Positions 20,278 to 28,647 of a stretch of DNA of 64,000 bases are shown here, in pieces. The DNA comes from Aedoeadaptatus ivorii (lineage in GTDB: Bacteria; Bacillota; Clostridia; Tissierellales; Peptoniphilaceae), in NCBI RefSeq assembly GCF_900638585.1, contig NZ_LR134523.1, positions 1,214,501 through 1,278,500 of the forward strand, given 5' to 3'. The notes under the pieces were generated by a model. The model made no database searches, was not told the DNA's origin, and worked only from the letters and a program-made list of their open reading frames with translations. How positions within the stretch are numbered: position 1 is the first letter of the stretch; every line of letters begins with the position of its first letter. Position numbers and translations under genes: made by a program.

Positions 20278-21219
20278 TTATTGCCGATGCAGTTCTTGTA
20301 ATTTTTGATAGAGTTCTTCTTCTTCCTTTGTAAGCGTGGCGGGGTTTACGATGACAAACTCGATATAGGCATCGCCGCTCTTCTGTTTGAGATCGCGAAA
20401 TCCCTTATTTCTGAGCCGCAGTTTGGAGCCGCCCCGGGTTTTTTCGGGGACGCGGATGCGCATCTTGCCCGCCGGCAGATCCACCACGATCTTGTCGCCG
20501 AAGTACGCCTGCCAGGGATAGATCTCGGCTTTTTTATAGAGATCCAGCCCTTCCATGGCGGTGTCTTTCGGCATATCGATGCGGATCTCAAACAGAATAT
20601 CGCCCTCGATGCCGAACTTTTCGCCCCGCACTTTGACTTTTTTGCGCTCGGTGATTCCGGCGGGCACCTTGACCAAAACGTCGACCTGCCGTCCGCCGAT
20701 ATTAAGCGTCACATTGCGGTTTACCCCACCATAGGCGTCGACGAGGGAGATATAGAGTTCCGTATTGTACTGCTGCCGCGGCGGCTTGCGCGCCCCCCGG
20801 GATCCGCGAAAATCGCCGAAGAGATCCGACATATTGAAGCTGCGGCTGCGGCCTCTTCCACCGCCCGCTGCACCTGTGGCGCCCGCGGCATCGGCGCCGA
20901 AGAACATTTCAAAGAAATCGCTGAAATCGCCCTCGCCGCCGGTGGTGGTATAGGTATAGCCGTATTGCGACGGGTCGAAGTTCATGCCCCCGGTAAAGTT
21001 GCCCGTCGAACCGAAGGTATCGTAGGTCTTTCTCTTTTCGGCATCGGAGAGCACTTCGTAGGCCTCGCCGATCTCTTTGAATTTTTCCTGTGCCACCTGA
21101 TCATCCGGGTGTAGGTCGGGGTGATACTGTTTGGCCAGTTTTCGATATGCTTTTTTGATCGTCTTGTCGTCGGCGTCTTTATCTACGCCCAATATCTTAT
21201 AGTAGTCTTTGTATTCCAT
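20278..21219 (-). CDS. DnaJ/CbpA-type co-chaperone without zinc finger
   Basis: 313 residues. It has a J domain (1-70) with the essential HPD (YHPDLHPDD near 32-40), a Gly/Phe/Ala-rich linker (about 75-140, including [13 protein letters not shown]) and a DnaJ C-terminal double beta domain. The CxxCxGxG zinc repeats of true DnaJ are absent, so this is a type II (CbpA-like) protein. It stimulates DnaK ATPase and holds unfolded clients. Lying before clpB under one promoter, it would feed aggregated substrates to that disaggregase. The start follows GAGGTGA. Confidence 0.88.
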   Translation of the reverse strand: MEYKDYYKILGVDKDADDKTIKKAYRKLAKQYHPDLHPDDQVAQEKFKEIGEAYEVLSDAEKRKTYDTFGSTGNFTGGMNFDPSQYGYTYTTTGGEGDFSDFFEMFFGADAAGATGAAGGGRGRSRSFNMSDLFGDFRGSRGARKPPRQQYNTELYISLVDAYGGVNRNVTLNIGGRQVDVLVKVPAGITERKKVKVRGEKFGIEGDILFEIRIDMPKDTAMEGLDLYKKAEIYPWQAYFGDKIVVDLPAGKMRIRVPEKTRGGSKLRLRNKGFRDLKQKSGDAYIEFVIVNPATLTKEEEELYQKLQELHRQ

Positions 21220-21235
21220 AGATCACCTCAAACGC

Positions 21236-21252
21236 ATTGACTTTCTTTGACC
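21236..21252 (-). promoter_or_regulatory. CtsR-type heat-shock operator
   Basis: On the minus strand GGTCAAA-GAA-AGTCAAT matches the established CtsR heptad direct repeat (A/G)GTCAAA-NAN-(A/G)GTCAAA at all but the last base. It lies just downstream of the predicted -10 box, where a bound repressor would block initiation. ctsR itself is not in the window. Confidence 0.7.
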
Positions 21253-21259
21253 TTATTTA

Positions 21260-21287
21260 ATTATATCTGATTTACAGAAAATCGCAA
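21260..21287 (-). promoter_or_regulatory. Promoter of the dnaJ-like/clpB operon
   Basis: TTGCGA - 16 bases - TATAAT on the minus strand, with a perfect -10, 41 bases before the dnaJ-like start codon and directly before the CtsR-type operator. Confidence 0.6.
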
Positions 21288-21378
21288 GCCTGATTTGATC
21301 TTAATTGACTTTTAATTTTCTCTGCACTTCAAAATAAACTATTTGTCGATTTCTACCCTTAGAATTCTTTGAAAAACA

Positions 21379-21412
21379 AATCGGGCAAGTAAATTTACTT
21401 GCCCGATTCAAG
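21379..21412 (-). terminator. Terminator with a perfect 15-bp stem
   Basis: The arm aatcgggcaagtaaa is followed at once by its exact reverse complement, giving a 30-base perfect palindrome. On the minus strand a T-rich tail (TTTGTTTTTC) follows, so it ends the secreted-protein/peptide transcript. Confidence 0.8.
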
Positions 21413-21477
21413 CTAACTTCTTTCAGTTTTTCTGAAATTTTGCTTATTGCTATTACAAATATTTACTTTTTCCCAAA

Positions 21478-21570
21478 TTAATATTTTATACAGCAAGCTC
21501 CGAATAATATGAGAACAACGAGAGTAACAATACTCAATACACCACTTAAAAGAAAAGGAACATTAGCCAT
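21478..21570 (-). CDS. 30-residue hydrophobic membrane peptide
   Basis: Reads MANVPFLLSGVLSIVTLVVL and ten more residues ending GACCIKY. About 20 consecutive hydrophobic residues make a single membrane span, flanked by two adjacent cysteines and a Lys-Tyr end. AAGGAG lies at a good distance before the ATG. It starts 20 bases after the secreted-protein stop and before the shared terminator, so the two genes form one transcript. Function is unknown. A small membrane toxin, an export or immunity peptide, or a regulator of the partner are possible; nothing in the sequence decides. Confidence 0.6.
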   Translation of the reverse strand: MANVPFLLSGVLSIVTLVVLILFGACCIKY

Positions 21571-21590
21571 ACTCCACTACTCCTTAGGGA

Positions 21591-22241
21591 TTAAAAATTT
21601 GATTCTTCCCATTTTCCATTGCCATTTACAAATATTTTTACCCAATAGCGTCCTGCTGATACATTCTGGTATCCAGTATAGTTTACCGCGTACCAAGCAT
21701 GGGTAGGATTAAGCCAGCCTTTCTTGAATCCGCTTGTATCTTCTTTTGCGGTGCCGCCTACTACATAATAAGCTTTTCCATATTGAGATGTTATTTTTGC
21801 CCTTCCAGTAGATGTATCCCTACTATAATTTACCTTAAATTCTAGGGTTAATAACACGATGCTTCTCTTCACACGAATTCCCTTTTTATTAACGATCGAA
21901 AGAGAAGTCATTCCATCGTCAGTCGCTTTAGAAGAGATCGGTTCATAAGTCTGAACAGCCACCGAACCATCAGGATAGATTGTCTTTTCGTAGTTTTCAG
22001 CAACGATTTGCGGTTTGAGATCCTGGTATTCCGGTTTCATCGAATCCCACACTTCGCCACGTCTTAATTTATCGATCAATTTAACAACGTCATTTTCACT
22101 AACGCCATAATCACGAAGCTGCTGCTCAATCTCAGGAATATCTTTCTCCAATTCAGCTGAAGCTGTTAAAGCTGTTTTTTCTGTCCCTAATAATAAGGAA
22201 ACACATAACACAAACAACAACATAAACATGGTTCTTCTCAT
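21591..22241 (-). CDS. Secreted protein of unknown function
   Basis: 216 residues. The N-terminus MRRTMFMLLFVLCVSLLLGT is a typical Sec signal peptide, with a likely cut after the TASA stretch near residue 29. A short helical part follows (IPEIEQQLRDYGVSENDVVK, then WDSMKPEYQ), and then a beta-rich C-terminal half with alternating hydrophobic residues and many aromatics (YYVVGGTAKEDTSGF, ...WVKIFVNGNGKWEESNF). No enzyme motif was seen. GGAGGAG precedes the ATG. Base composition is far more AT-rich than the flanks. I do not recognise the family with confidence. Confidence 0.75.
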   Translation of the reverse strand: MRRTMFMLLFVLCVSLLLGTEKTALTASAELEKDIPEIEQQLRDYGVSENDVVKLIDKLRRGEVWDSMKPEYQDLKPQIVAENYEKTIYPDGSVAVQTYEPISSKATDDGMTSLSIVNKKGIRVKRSIVLLTLEFKVNYSRDTSTGRAKITSQYGKAYYVVGGTAKEDTSGFKKGWLNPTHAWYAVNYTGYQNVSAGRYWVKIFVNGNGKWEESNF

Positions 22242-22560
22242 AATCTCCTCCTTCTACAACTAATTAAGATTAAGGTAACTACACAAAGCTTAGTATTTTA
22301 ACAATTTATCAAGCTAAATGCTAAGCATTGTCATTGTTCTACCGTTTGTTAATGGTAAATGTCAATAAATAAAAACATTCGTTATTTTCTGTTTATTCTG
22401 AAATATTTTTCTTGTATATTTTATAAATATAAAATGTCTCTATTTGTTTGAGTTTCGAACATATTTCCTAAATGGGAATTTATAGCTATATCTTTAGAAC
22501 TTCGATTTTTGTCCTTTTCTGACCTTTTTGTTCTCTCTCTTCTATTTTACACGAAACGGG
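22242..22560. other. AT-rich spacer with a candidate promoter
   Basis: No gene of useful size on either strand. On the minus strand TTGACA (22365-22360) - 18 bases - TAGAAC (22341-22336) is a plausible promoter for the secreted-protein gene. The imperfect inverted repeat taccgtt...aatggta (22341-22358) lies inside the spacer and could be an operator. Further upstream only AT-rich sequence is seen. Confidence 0.4.
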
Positions 22561-22562
22561 CG

Positions 22563-22590
22563 CAAAAAAAGCCCGCCGAAGCGAGCCAAT
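22563..22590 (-). terminator. Terminator after the FMN reductase gene
   Basis: On the minus strand GGCTCGC-TTCG-GCGGGCT followed by seven T, with a stable TTCG tetraloop, 19 bases past the stop codon. Confidence 0.85.
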
Positions 22591-22607
22591 TCTCTATTTT
22601 CCAATTC

Positions 22608-23153
22608 TTAGAATCTGTTTAGATGTTCGATATAAGCTTCTACGAATTGTTCCAAGAGCGCCTTGGTGCGGTCGGACAGTTCGCCGCCGGCAAAAGAATT
22701 GTGGATTTGTGCCAAATACACTTCCGGCTTTTGCAGAAGGATCAGGTTGAGGCACACCAGGCCTTGGCGCAGGCCGAGATTCGCCGCCATGCCGCCGCCG
22801 GTACCGGGCGATGCGCTTACGACCGCAGCGGGCTTTCCGTCCCATACGTTTTTGCCGTAGGGGCGGCTGCCGACGTCGACGGCGTTTTTGATGGCGGGGG
22901 TAAAGGTGCGGTTGTATTCCGGCGTAAAGAAGATGATGCCGTCTTTTTCCTTTACCGCCTCGCGGAACGGTGCGTAGCTTTCGGGCTCTTCCAAATCCTT
23001 TTCAAAGTCCTCGTTAAAGAGGGGAAGGTCTTTGATCTCGATAAATTCCGCCTCGTATCCGTCGGGGAAGAGTTTTTGAACCACTTCCGCCACCTTGCGA
23101 TTCCAGGAATTTTTTTGCAACGAACCTACGATCAAACCGGTTTTTTTAGACAT
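22608..23153 (-). CDS. NADPH-dependent FMN reductase / azoreductase-like flavoprotein
   Basis: 181 residues of flavodoxin-like fold. The N-terminal GLIVGSLQKNSWNRKVAEVV binds the flavin phosphate, IIFFTPEYNRTFTPAIKNAVD holds the family's TPEYN motif, and KPAAVVSASPGTGGG is a second flavin contact. Such enzymes reduce FMN, quinones or azo dyes with NAD(P)H in the cytosol and often help with oxidative or electrophile stress. It is a single-gene transcript with its own terminator. The exact substrate cannot be read. Confidence 0.88.
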   Translation of the reverse strand: MSKKTGLIVGSLQKNSWNRKVAEVVQKLFPDGYEAEFIEIKDLPLFNEDFEKDLEEPESYAPFREAVKEKDGIIFFTPEYNRTFTPAIKNAVDVGSRPYGKNVWDGKPAAVVSASPGTGGGMAANLGLRQGLVCLNLILLQKPEVYLAQIHNSFAGGELSDRTKALLEQFVEAYIEHLNRF

Positions 23154-23241
23154 AACTTACTCCTTTTATTCTGATATATACCATATCCTTTTGGAGGAGT
23201 ATATATATATCCGCATTTTTCGATTCTAAACAATGTGGCCT

Positions 23242-23709
23242 CTAGCGATCGACATAGCGCGCCAAATTGCGCTCCACATCGCGCTTTTTTATCGATTCGC
23301 GCTTGTCGTAGAGCTTCTTGCCGCGGGCGGTGGCGATCTCGACCTTGACCCGCCCCCGGTTCAAGTAGACCTTGAGCGGCACGAGGGTGAATCCCTTTTG
23401 GTCAGCCTCCTTCCCCAGGCGGTAGATCTCTTTTTTGTGCATCAAGAGCTTGCGCTTTCTGAGAGGATCTTGGTTGTAGATATTGCCCTGCTCATAGGGC
23501 GCGATGTGCATGCCCTCGATAAACAGCTCGCCGTCTTCTACAAAGCAATAGGCTTCTTTGATATTCACCTGCCCCTTCCTTATGCTCTTCACTTCGGTGC
23601 CCTTTAGGGCGATGCCCGCCTCGTAGCGTTCTTCGATATGAAATTCATGAAAGGCCTTGCGATTATTGGCCAGTACGTTCAGGTTTGTCTTTTTTGCTAT
23701 TTTCCTCAC
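23242..23709 (-). CDS. smpB: SsrA-binding protein SmpB
   Basis: 155 residues with RKAFHEFHIEERYEAGIALK, GTEVKSIRKGQVNIKEAY and the C-terminal KLYDKRESIKKRD. It binds tmRNA and carries it to stalled ribosomes for trans-translation. The 5' end overlaps the rnr 3' end by 47 bases. GTG at 23709 is the first possible start, but it has only a weak ribosome site, so the exact start is uncertain. Pairing with rnr is meaningful, because RNase R degrades the non-stop mRNA released by the same pathway. Confidence 0.95.
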   Translation of the reverse strand: MRKIAKKTNLNVLANNRKAFHEFHIEERYEAGIALKGTEVKSIRKGQVNIKEAYCFVEDGELFIEGMHIAPYEQGNIYNQDPLRKRKLLMHKKEIYRLGKEADQKGFTLVPLKVYLNRGRVKVEIATARGKKLYDKRESIKKRDVERNLARYVDR

Positions 23710-25804
23710 CTGCCATGCCGAAGTCGATCTTTCCCTTAATGGGATCGGTGCCGACCACGACGACTCGTATGGGATCTCCCATTTTGATCTCTCTATGCGT
23801 TCTCTCGCCCACGGCCGTATAATTGTCCTCGTCGAATCGGTAGAATTCGTCCAACGAAGCGTAGCTGATCAGGCCCTCCACGGTGTTCTCCAGCTGGGCA
23901 AAGATGCCGAAAGAAGTAATGCCCGATACCTTTGCGGGGAACTCTTCGCCGATAAAATCCGACATATACTGCGCCATCTTTACATCGACCACCTTGCGTT
24001 CCGCCTCCTGGGCGACCTTTTCGGTCTCGGAAATATGATCGGCAATGTCGGGAAAGCTCATCTTGTAGCGATCCACAAGACGCTGATCCAAGGTCTTGTT
24101 GAGATCCTGCTTAATGACGCGGTGAATGGTCAGATCCGCGTAGCGCCGAATGGGCGAAGTAAAGTGGGAGTAATATACCGCCGCCAGGCCGAAGTGGATG
24201 TCGCGCTGATCGCTGTATCGCGCCTTTTGCATGCTGCGCAGCACCATGGTTTGCACCAAGCTTTCCTCGTCCTTTCCGACCACCCCTTGGGTGATCTTTT
24301 GGATGTCCTTGGGCGTCACATCCCGCGTCAGGTCGATGTGATGGCCGAAGGGGCGAATGATCGAGTTTAAGAGCTCTAATTTTTCTTGGCTCGGCTCCTC
24401 GTGGATCCGGTAGATAAAGGGCAGTTTCTTCTTGGAATAGGTCTCGGAGACGGTTTCGTTGGCGAGGAGCATAAATTCCTCGATCAACTCGTTCGCCTCC
24501 CGGTGGTCGTAGAGGGTGATGGAGATCGGCCGGCCCTCGTCGTCGAGCTCGATATAGGGTTCTTCGAAGTAGAAGTCGATATTGCCCCGCTCGTTGCGCA
24601 TTTTCTTGCGCGCCCGGGCGATCTCGTTGAGCTTGATCAAAGCCGCTTCCAGCCCCTCGAGGGAAGGATGGATTTTGCCGTCTTCCAAGAGGTCGCTGAC
24701 ATGGGTATAGACCAGGCGGCGATCGCTACGGATTACCGATTCACAGATGTCGAAGTCGTAGACCTTGCCGGCATCGTCCACTTCGGCGAGCAGCGTCAAG
24801 CAAAGGCGGTCCACCCCTTCGTTTAAGGAGCAGATGCCGTTCGAGAGCTCCTTCGGAAGCATGGGAATGACCTTATTCAACAGATACACGCTGTTGCCCC
24901 GCTTATAGGCTTCTTTGTCCAAATGGCTTCCCGCCACGACGTATTCTGCCACATCGGCGATGTGTACGCCCACCCGATAGCGGCCGTTTTCCAAAAATTC
25001 GATGCTCAGCGCGTCGTCGAAGTCCTTGGAATCCGCGCCGTCGATGGTAAAGGTGGGGATTTCGCGCAAATCGCGCCTGCCGGCGATGGCGGAGGTGGGC
25101 ACCGTCTGGGGAATCGCCTCGGCCTCCTCTAAGACCTCCCGGGGAAATTCGAGGTCGATCCCCAGGGCGTAGGCGATACTCAATATATCGACGTTCTTTT
25201 CGTCGGGATAGCCCAAGATCTCGACGATCTTGCCCTCCGCCTTGCGATTGGGGGTGGGGAATTTTTCGATGTCGACGACGACCTTTTGCCCTTCCCGGGC
25301 GCCGGCGGTCCGCTTGCCGGGGATGTAGATGTCCATCGAGATCTTGCGCTCGTCGGGCTTTACAAAGCCGAATTTTCCGGCGTCGTCGAAGATGCCGACG
25401 ATGCGGTGATTGGCGCGCTCGAGCACGGTGACGACGCGGCCCTCTTCGCCCTTTTCGGGGTCTTTGGGCGGGATTTTTTCCACCAGCACGCGGTCGTTGT
25501 GCATGGCGGTGTTCATTTTGGTGCCGTGAATATACAGATCCTCCAGGGTTTCGTCGTCGGGGACGAAAAAGCCGAAGCCCTTTTCGTTGCCCTGCAGCCG
25601 GCCCGCCATCAGGCCCTCTTTTTCGCTGGCGCGGTAGCGCTTATCCTCGTCGCGATACAAGACACCGTCTTTGACCATGTCTTTTAAGAGCGACTTCATC
25701 TCCTTTTCGAGATTGCCGTTTACCGCGAGGGCCCGAAAAATCTCCGCCTTGGATAGCGGCCCCTCCTCCTCTACGAGTGCCAACACATTGTTTCGAATGG
25801 ACAT
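23663..25804 (-). CDS. rnr: Ribonuclease R
   Basis: 713 residues. It has an N-terminal winged helix-like region (1-65), cold-shock OB domains (about 70-220), an RNB catalytic domain with TIDGADSKDFDDALSIEFLE near 257 and the acidic residues that hold Mg2+, and a C-terminal S1 domain (EFPAKVSGITSFGIFAQLEN near 620). It is a processive 3'-5' exonuclease that unwinds structured RNA. It starts nine bases after ddl and overlaps smpB. Confidence 0.96.
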   Translation of the reverse strand: MSIRNNVLALVEEEGPLSKAEIFRALAVNGNLEKEMKSLLKDMVKDGVLYRDEDKRYRASEKEGLMAGRLQGNEKGFGFFVPDDETLEDLYIHGTKMNTAMHNDRVLVEKIPPKDPEKGEEGRVVTVLERANHRIVGIFDDAGKFGFVKPDERKISMDIYIPGKRTAGAREGQKVVVDIEKFPTPNRKAEGKIVEILGYPDEKNVDILSIAYALGIDLEFPREVLEEAEAIPQTVPTSAIAGRRDLREIPTFTIDGADSKDFDDALSIEFLENGRYRVGVHIADVAEYVVAGSHLDKEAYKRGNSVYLLNKVIPMLPKELSNGICSLNEGVDRLCLTLLAEVDDAGKVYDFDICESVIRSDRRLVYTHVSDLLEDGKIHPSLEGLEAALIKLNEIARARKKMRNERGNIDFYFEEPYIELDDEGRPISITLYDHREANELIEEFMLLANETVSETYSKKKLPFIYRIHEEPSQEKLELLNSIIRPFGHHIDLTRDVTPKDIQKITQGVVGKDEESLVQTMVLRSMQKARYSDQRDIHFGLAAVYYSHFTSPIRRYADLTIHRVIKQDLNKTLDQRLVDRYKMSFPDIADHISETEKVAQEAERKVVDVKMAQYMSDFIGEEFPAKVSGITSFGIFAQLENTVEGLISYASLDEFYRFDEDNYTAVGERTHREIKMGDPIRVVVVGTDPIKGKIDFGMAGEENSKKDKPERTGQ

Positions 25805-25813
25805 ACTGCCTCC

Positions 25814-26989
25814 TTAAAGCTTGCTTCCGTACCCGGTTTTTTCGAAGAGATGGGCGTCGTAGACATACATATTGCGGTTTTTGTCCGCAAAACGCCACTC
25901 TCCCAGGGCGATGACCTCGTTTAGGAGTTCCGTAAAGGAAATCCCCACGGGTTCCCAGAGATAAAAGCCCATCGAACCGGGAAGGGTGTTGATTTCATTG
26001 ACAAATGTACCCGATTCCGTAACCAGAAAATCAATGCGCGCGGTGCCGCAGGCATCGATCGCCATAAAGGCGCGGGCGGCCAAAGACTCGATCTCCGCCT
26101 TTAGGGCATCGTCCACCGGCGCCGGACAGTTTCGGGGGTTTTCGCCCTTGGCGGCGGGTCCTTTTTTATTGCCCGATACGTATTTGTCCTCGAAGGTCAA
26201 GAGTTCTTTCCAGCCCATGGGTTCTTCCAAGGCGCTGGTCTTCACGTCTTTGCCGTACCCCAAGACGGCGCAGTTGATCTCGCGTGGGTTTTCCGCCGCC
26301 TTTTCTACGAGGATTTTGCGGTCATAGGAACAGGCGAGTTCCATGGCATCGGCGAGCTCCGCCGCTTCTTTGACCTTGGTGATTCCGATGGAAGAGCCGA
26401 GATTGGCGGGCTTTACGAATACGGGGTACCCCAGCGCGGCGATCTTCTCTTCTACCTGCTCCCGTGCTTCTTCCCACTCGCCGCGGAAAAAGCACTCGGC
26501 TTCGAGGACCGGCAGGCCATGGGCGATAAATACGTCTTTCATCATCTTTTTGTCCATCCCCACCGCGGCGCTCAGCGTCGAGCAGCCGATATAGGGGATA
26601 TTCAGCGTGTCGAAAAATCCCTGAATCGAGCCGTCCTCGCCGAAGGTGCCGTGGAGTGCTACAAAGGCCATATGCACCTCGGCAAAGACCGCCTCGCGCA
26701 CGCCGCCTTTGGAAAAGAGGCCTCCCTTTTCTTCGCGCATGGTGTAGAGCCGATTGTCCGACGGATCCGCCTTAAAATAGACTTCCTCGGTCTCGGAAAA
26801 GTCGCCGCTCTTAAAGGTCTTAAAATCCGCGAGCACTTCGCCGCCCAAAAACTTTCCTTCTTTGGTGATATAAACCGGAATGGCCTTGTATTGGCTCTTG
26901 TCCAGGTTTTCGATTACCTGCATGCCGGTAATGACGCTCACTTCGTGCTCGACGCTGCGACCGCCGAAAAACACCGCTATATTTTTCAT
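25814..26989 (-). CDS. ddl: D-alanine--D-alanine ligase
   Basis: 391 residues from the ATG at 26989 (MKNIAVFFGGRSVEHEVSVI); the longer frame is rejected because AGGAGG lies just before this ATG. It is an ATP-grasp enzyme with HGTFGEDGSIQGFF near 115, KPANLGSSIGITKV near 198 and the Mg-binding end FVNEINTLPGSMGFYLWEPV. It makes the D-Ala-D-Ala dipeptide for peptidoglycan precursors. Whether it prefers D-Ala or another acceptor such as D-Ser or D-lactate cannot be settled by eye. It probably starts a ddl-rnr-smpB operon. Confidence 0.94.
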   Translation of the reverse strand: MKNIAVFFGGRSVEHEVSVITGMQVIENLDKSQYKAIPVYITKEGKFLGGEVLADFKTFKSGDFSETEEVYFKADPSDNRLYTMREEKGGLFSKGGVREAVFAEVHMAFVALHGTFGEDGSIQGFFDTLNIPYIGCSTLSAAVGMDKKMMKDVFIAHGLPVLEAECFFRGEWEEAREQVEEKIAALGYPVFVKPANLGSSIGITKVKEAAELADAMELACSYDRKILVEKAAENPREINCAVLGYGKDVKTSALEEPMGWKELLTFEDKYVSGNKKGPAAKGENPRNCPAPVDDALKAEIESLAARAFMAIDACGTARIDFLVTESGTFVNEINTLPGSMGFYLWEPVGISFTELLNEVIALGEWRFADKNRNMYVYDAHLFEKTGYGSKL

Positions 26990-27068
26990 ACTATTCCTCC
27001 TGTTCAATATCTCCCTATTTTATCACAGCGCGGCCCTGTATCCGTCAAAGAATCGGATAAAACCCCGC

Positions 27069-27097
27069 GAAAAAAGGGCGAACCCGTCGTTCGCCCC
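27069..27097 (-). terminator. Terminator after the membrane Mur ligase gene
   Basis: On the minus strand GGGCGAA-cgacg-TTCGCCC-type stem followed by six T, a few bases past the stop codon at 27101. It separates the hydrolase/Mur ligase unit from ddl. Confidence 0.8.
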
Positions 27098-27100
27098 CTC

Positions 27101-28645
27101 TTATTCTTCGTCGTAACTATCGGGCAGGTCGTTTTCGAAGAGCACCACATCGCCCCGCGCGGTGATCTTGGCGAGAGAAGCCGTCGCCTCCTCTAAGCTG
27201 TTTCGCACGATCATGCGGTCCTTCGAAAATCCGCCGGCGAGCAGGCCCTTTTGAATGGGGGCCGTACGCTTTTCGCCCACGAGAATGGCGTAATCCGCCA
27301 CCCGAGCGATCTCCTCGCCCAGCTTGTAGTTCTCCTCGTCTTCCATATCGCCCAGTTCCACCATGCCCGGGGTGACGATGATCTTTTTTCCGCCTTCGAA
27401 CTGTCCCAACACGTCGAGCGCCGCCCGGGCGCCCACGGGATTCGAGTTAAAGGCGTCGTCGATTACAATCACCCCGGTGGGGCTGTCGACGATATTGAGC
27501 CGGTGCTCCACGGGTTCCACCCGCGCGATGCCCTTTGCCACCGCCTCGGGATCCATGCCCAGCACATACCCTACCGATGCCGCCGCCAAAAGATTGGAGA
27601 TATTGTGCCGCCCCAGCAGCTTGGTCTCTACCGCCGCCTCCCGGCCGCCTCGAAAGCCGAGGGTGAAGCGACTGCCCCGCTCAAAGACCGAGATGTCCTT
27701 CGCGTATACGTCCAACGCCTCGATGTGTTCCATGCCGTAGCGAATGGTGCGCTTTTTCGTCTGATCCGCCAGGGGTTTGACGTAGTCGTTGTCGTAGTTA
27801 AAGATCGCGATGCCCTTCTCGTCCAAACACTCGATCAGTTCGTATTTGGTCTTTTGAATGTTTTCGATGGTCTTAAACAGATGCATATGGGTGGGCCCGA
27901 TGGCGGTAATAATGCCGATGGACGGCTGCACCAACTCCGCTACTTCGCGGATTTCTCCCGGCACCTTGGCGCCGAGCTCCGCCAAAAAGATTTCGTCCGA
28001 TTCGTCCAATTCGTTGTTGATCACCTTCGAAAGGCCCATGGGCGTATTGTATGAAGACGGCGTGTTCTGCACCCGAAAGGCCTCTTCCAATACGGTCGAG
28101 GTGATAAACTTCGTCGAGGTCTTGCCGAAGCTTCCGGTGATGCCGACGACATTGAGCCCCTTTCCCTTCAATGCTCGAATCTTTTTTTGCGCCGCCACGA
28201 AAAACCCGCGATTGATCTCCATCTCCCGGGGGTAATTGATGCGGTTGGCGAGAATCAGGATCTTATATTGAAAGTAGTAGACCGCAAAGAGCCCCGCCGC
28301 CAAGAGAATCGCGGAGAGCAAGAGCCTTCCGCTAAAGAGAAAGGCGAGGCAAAAAACCGCCACCAAAAACAGACCCGTCAGACGGCGGTGTACGGCGAAC
28401 AGGCGCTTTGCCCGGTCGGTCATTACCAGCGGCGTCTTTTCGGAGGTCTTGGTGTAGACGAGTTTTGTGATGCGGTCTTTGTGTTCGCCGATCCAGCGAA
28501 GAAATTCCGACTCCTCGTACCCCGACAGCTGCAGCATATGCAGGGGGTATTCCGCCCGCCGCCTCGCCAAAAAATACGTAATCGCTGCGAGCAGCGCATA
28601 GACGATCACCAGCGGCAGCAAATTCGATGCTTGTAAGATTTCCAT
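27101..28645 (-). CDS. Membrane-anchored MurF-like Mur ligase
   Basis: 514 residues. Residues 1-140 are not the normal MurF substrate domain but a membrane region: a span at about 8-26 and two near 86-127. The Mur ligase core follows, with the ATP loop GITGSFGKTSTKF near 167, NTPMGLSKVINNEL, the conserved LGRHNISNLLAAASVGYVLG near 345 and a C-terminal domain with VIDDAFNSNPVGARAALDVL. MurF adds D-Ala-D-Ala to the UDP-MurNAc tripeptide. An N-terminal membrane anchor suggests a membrane-bound or lipid-linked substrate, which is inference. It starts two bases after the hydrolase stop. Confidence 0.82.
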   Translation of the reverse strand: MEILQASNLLPLVIVYALLAAITYFLARRRAEYPLHMLQLSGYEESEFLRWIGEHKDRITKLVYTKTSEKTPLVMTDRAKRLFAVHRRLTGLFLVAVFCLAFLFSGRLLLSAILLAAGLFAVYYFQYKILILANRINYPREMEINRGFFVAAQKKIRALKGKGLNVVGITGSFGKTSTKFITSTVLEEAFRVQNTPSSYNTPMGLSKVINNELDESDEIFLAELGAKVPGEIREVAELVQPSIGIITAIGPTHMHLFKTIENIQKTKYELIECLDEKGIAIFNYDNDYVKPLADQTKKRTIRYGMEHIEALDVYAKDISVFERGSRFTLGFRGGREAAVETKLLGRHNISNLLAAASVGYVLGMDPEAVAKGIARVEPVEHRLNIVDSPTGVIVIDDAFNSNPVGARAALDVLGQFEGGKKIIVTPGMVELGDMEDEENYKLGEEIARVADYAILVGEKRTAPIQKGLLAGGFSKDRMIVRNSLEEATASLAKITARGDVVLFENDLPDSYDEE

Positions 28646-28647
28646 TT

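Larger units (their letters stand above)
21290..22560. other. AT-rich island, probably acquired or fast-evolving
   Basis: About 1.3 kb between the dnaJ-like and FMN-reductase genes is strikingly A+T-rich compared with its GC-rich neighbours, in both the coding and spacer parts. It contains one secreted protein, one 30-residue membrane peptide and a terminator, and no transposase or recognisable attachment repeats. The abrupt change suggests horizontal transfer, though the route cannot be told. Confidence 0.65.
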
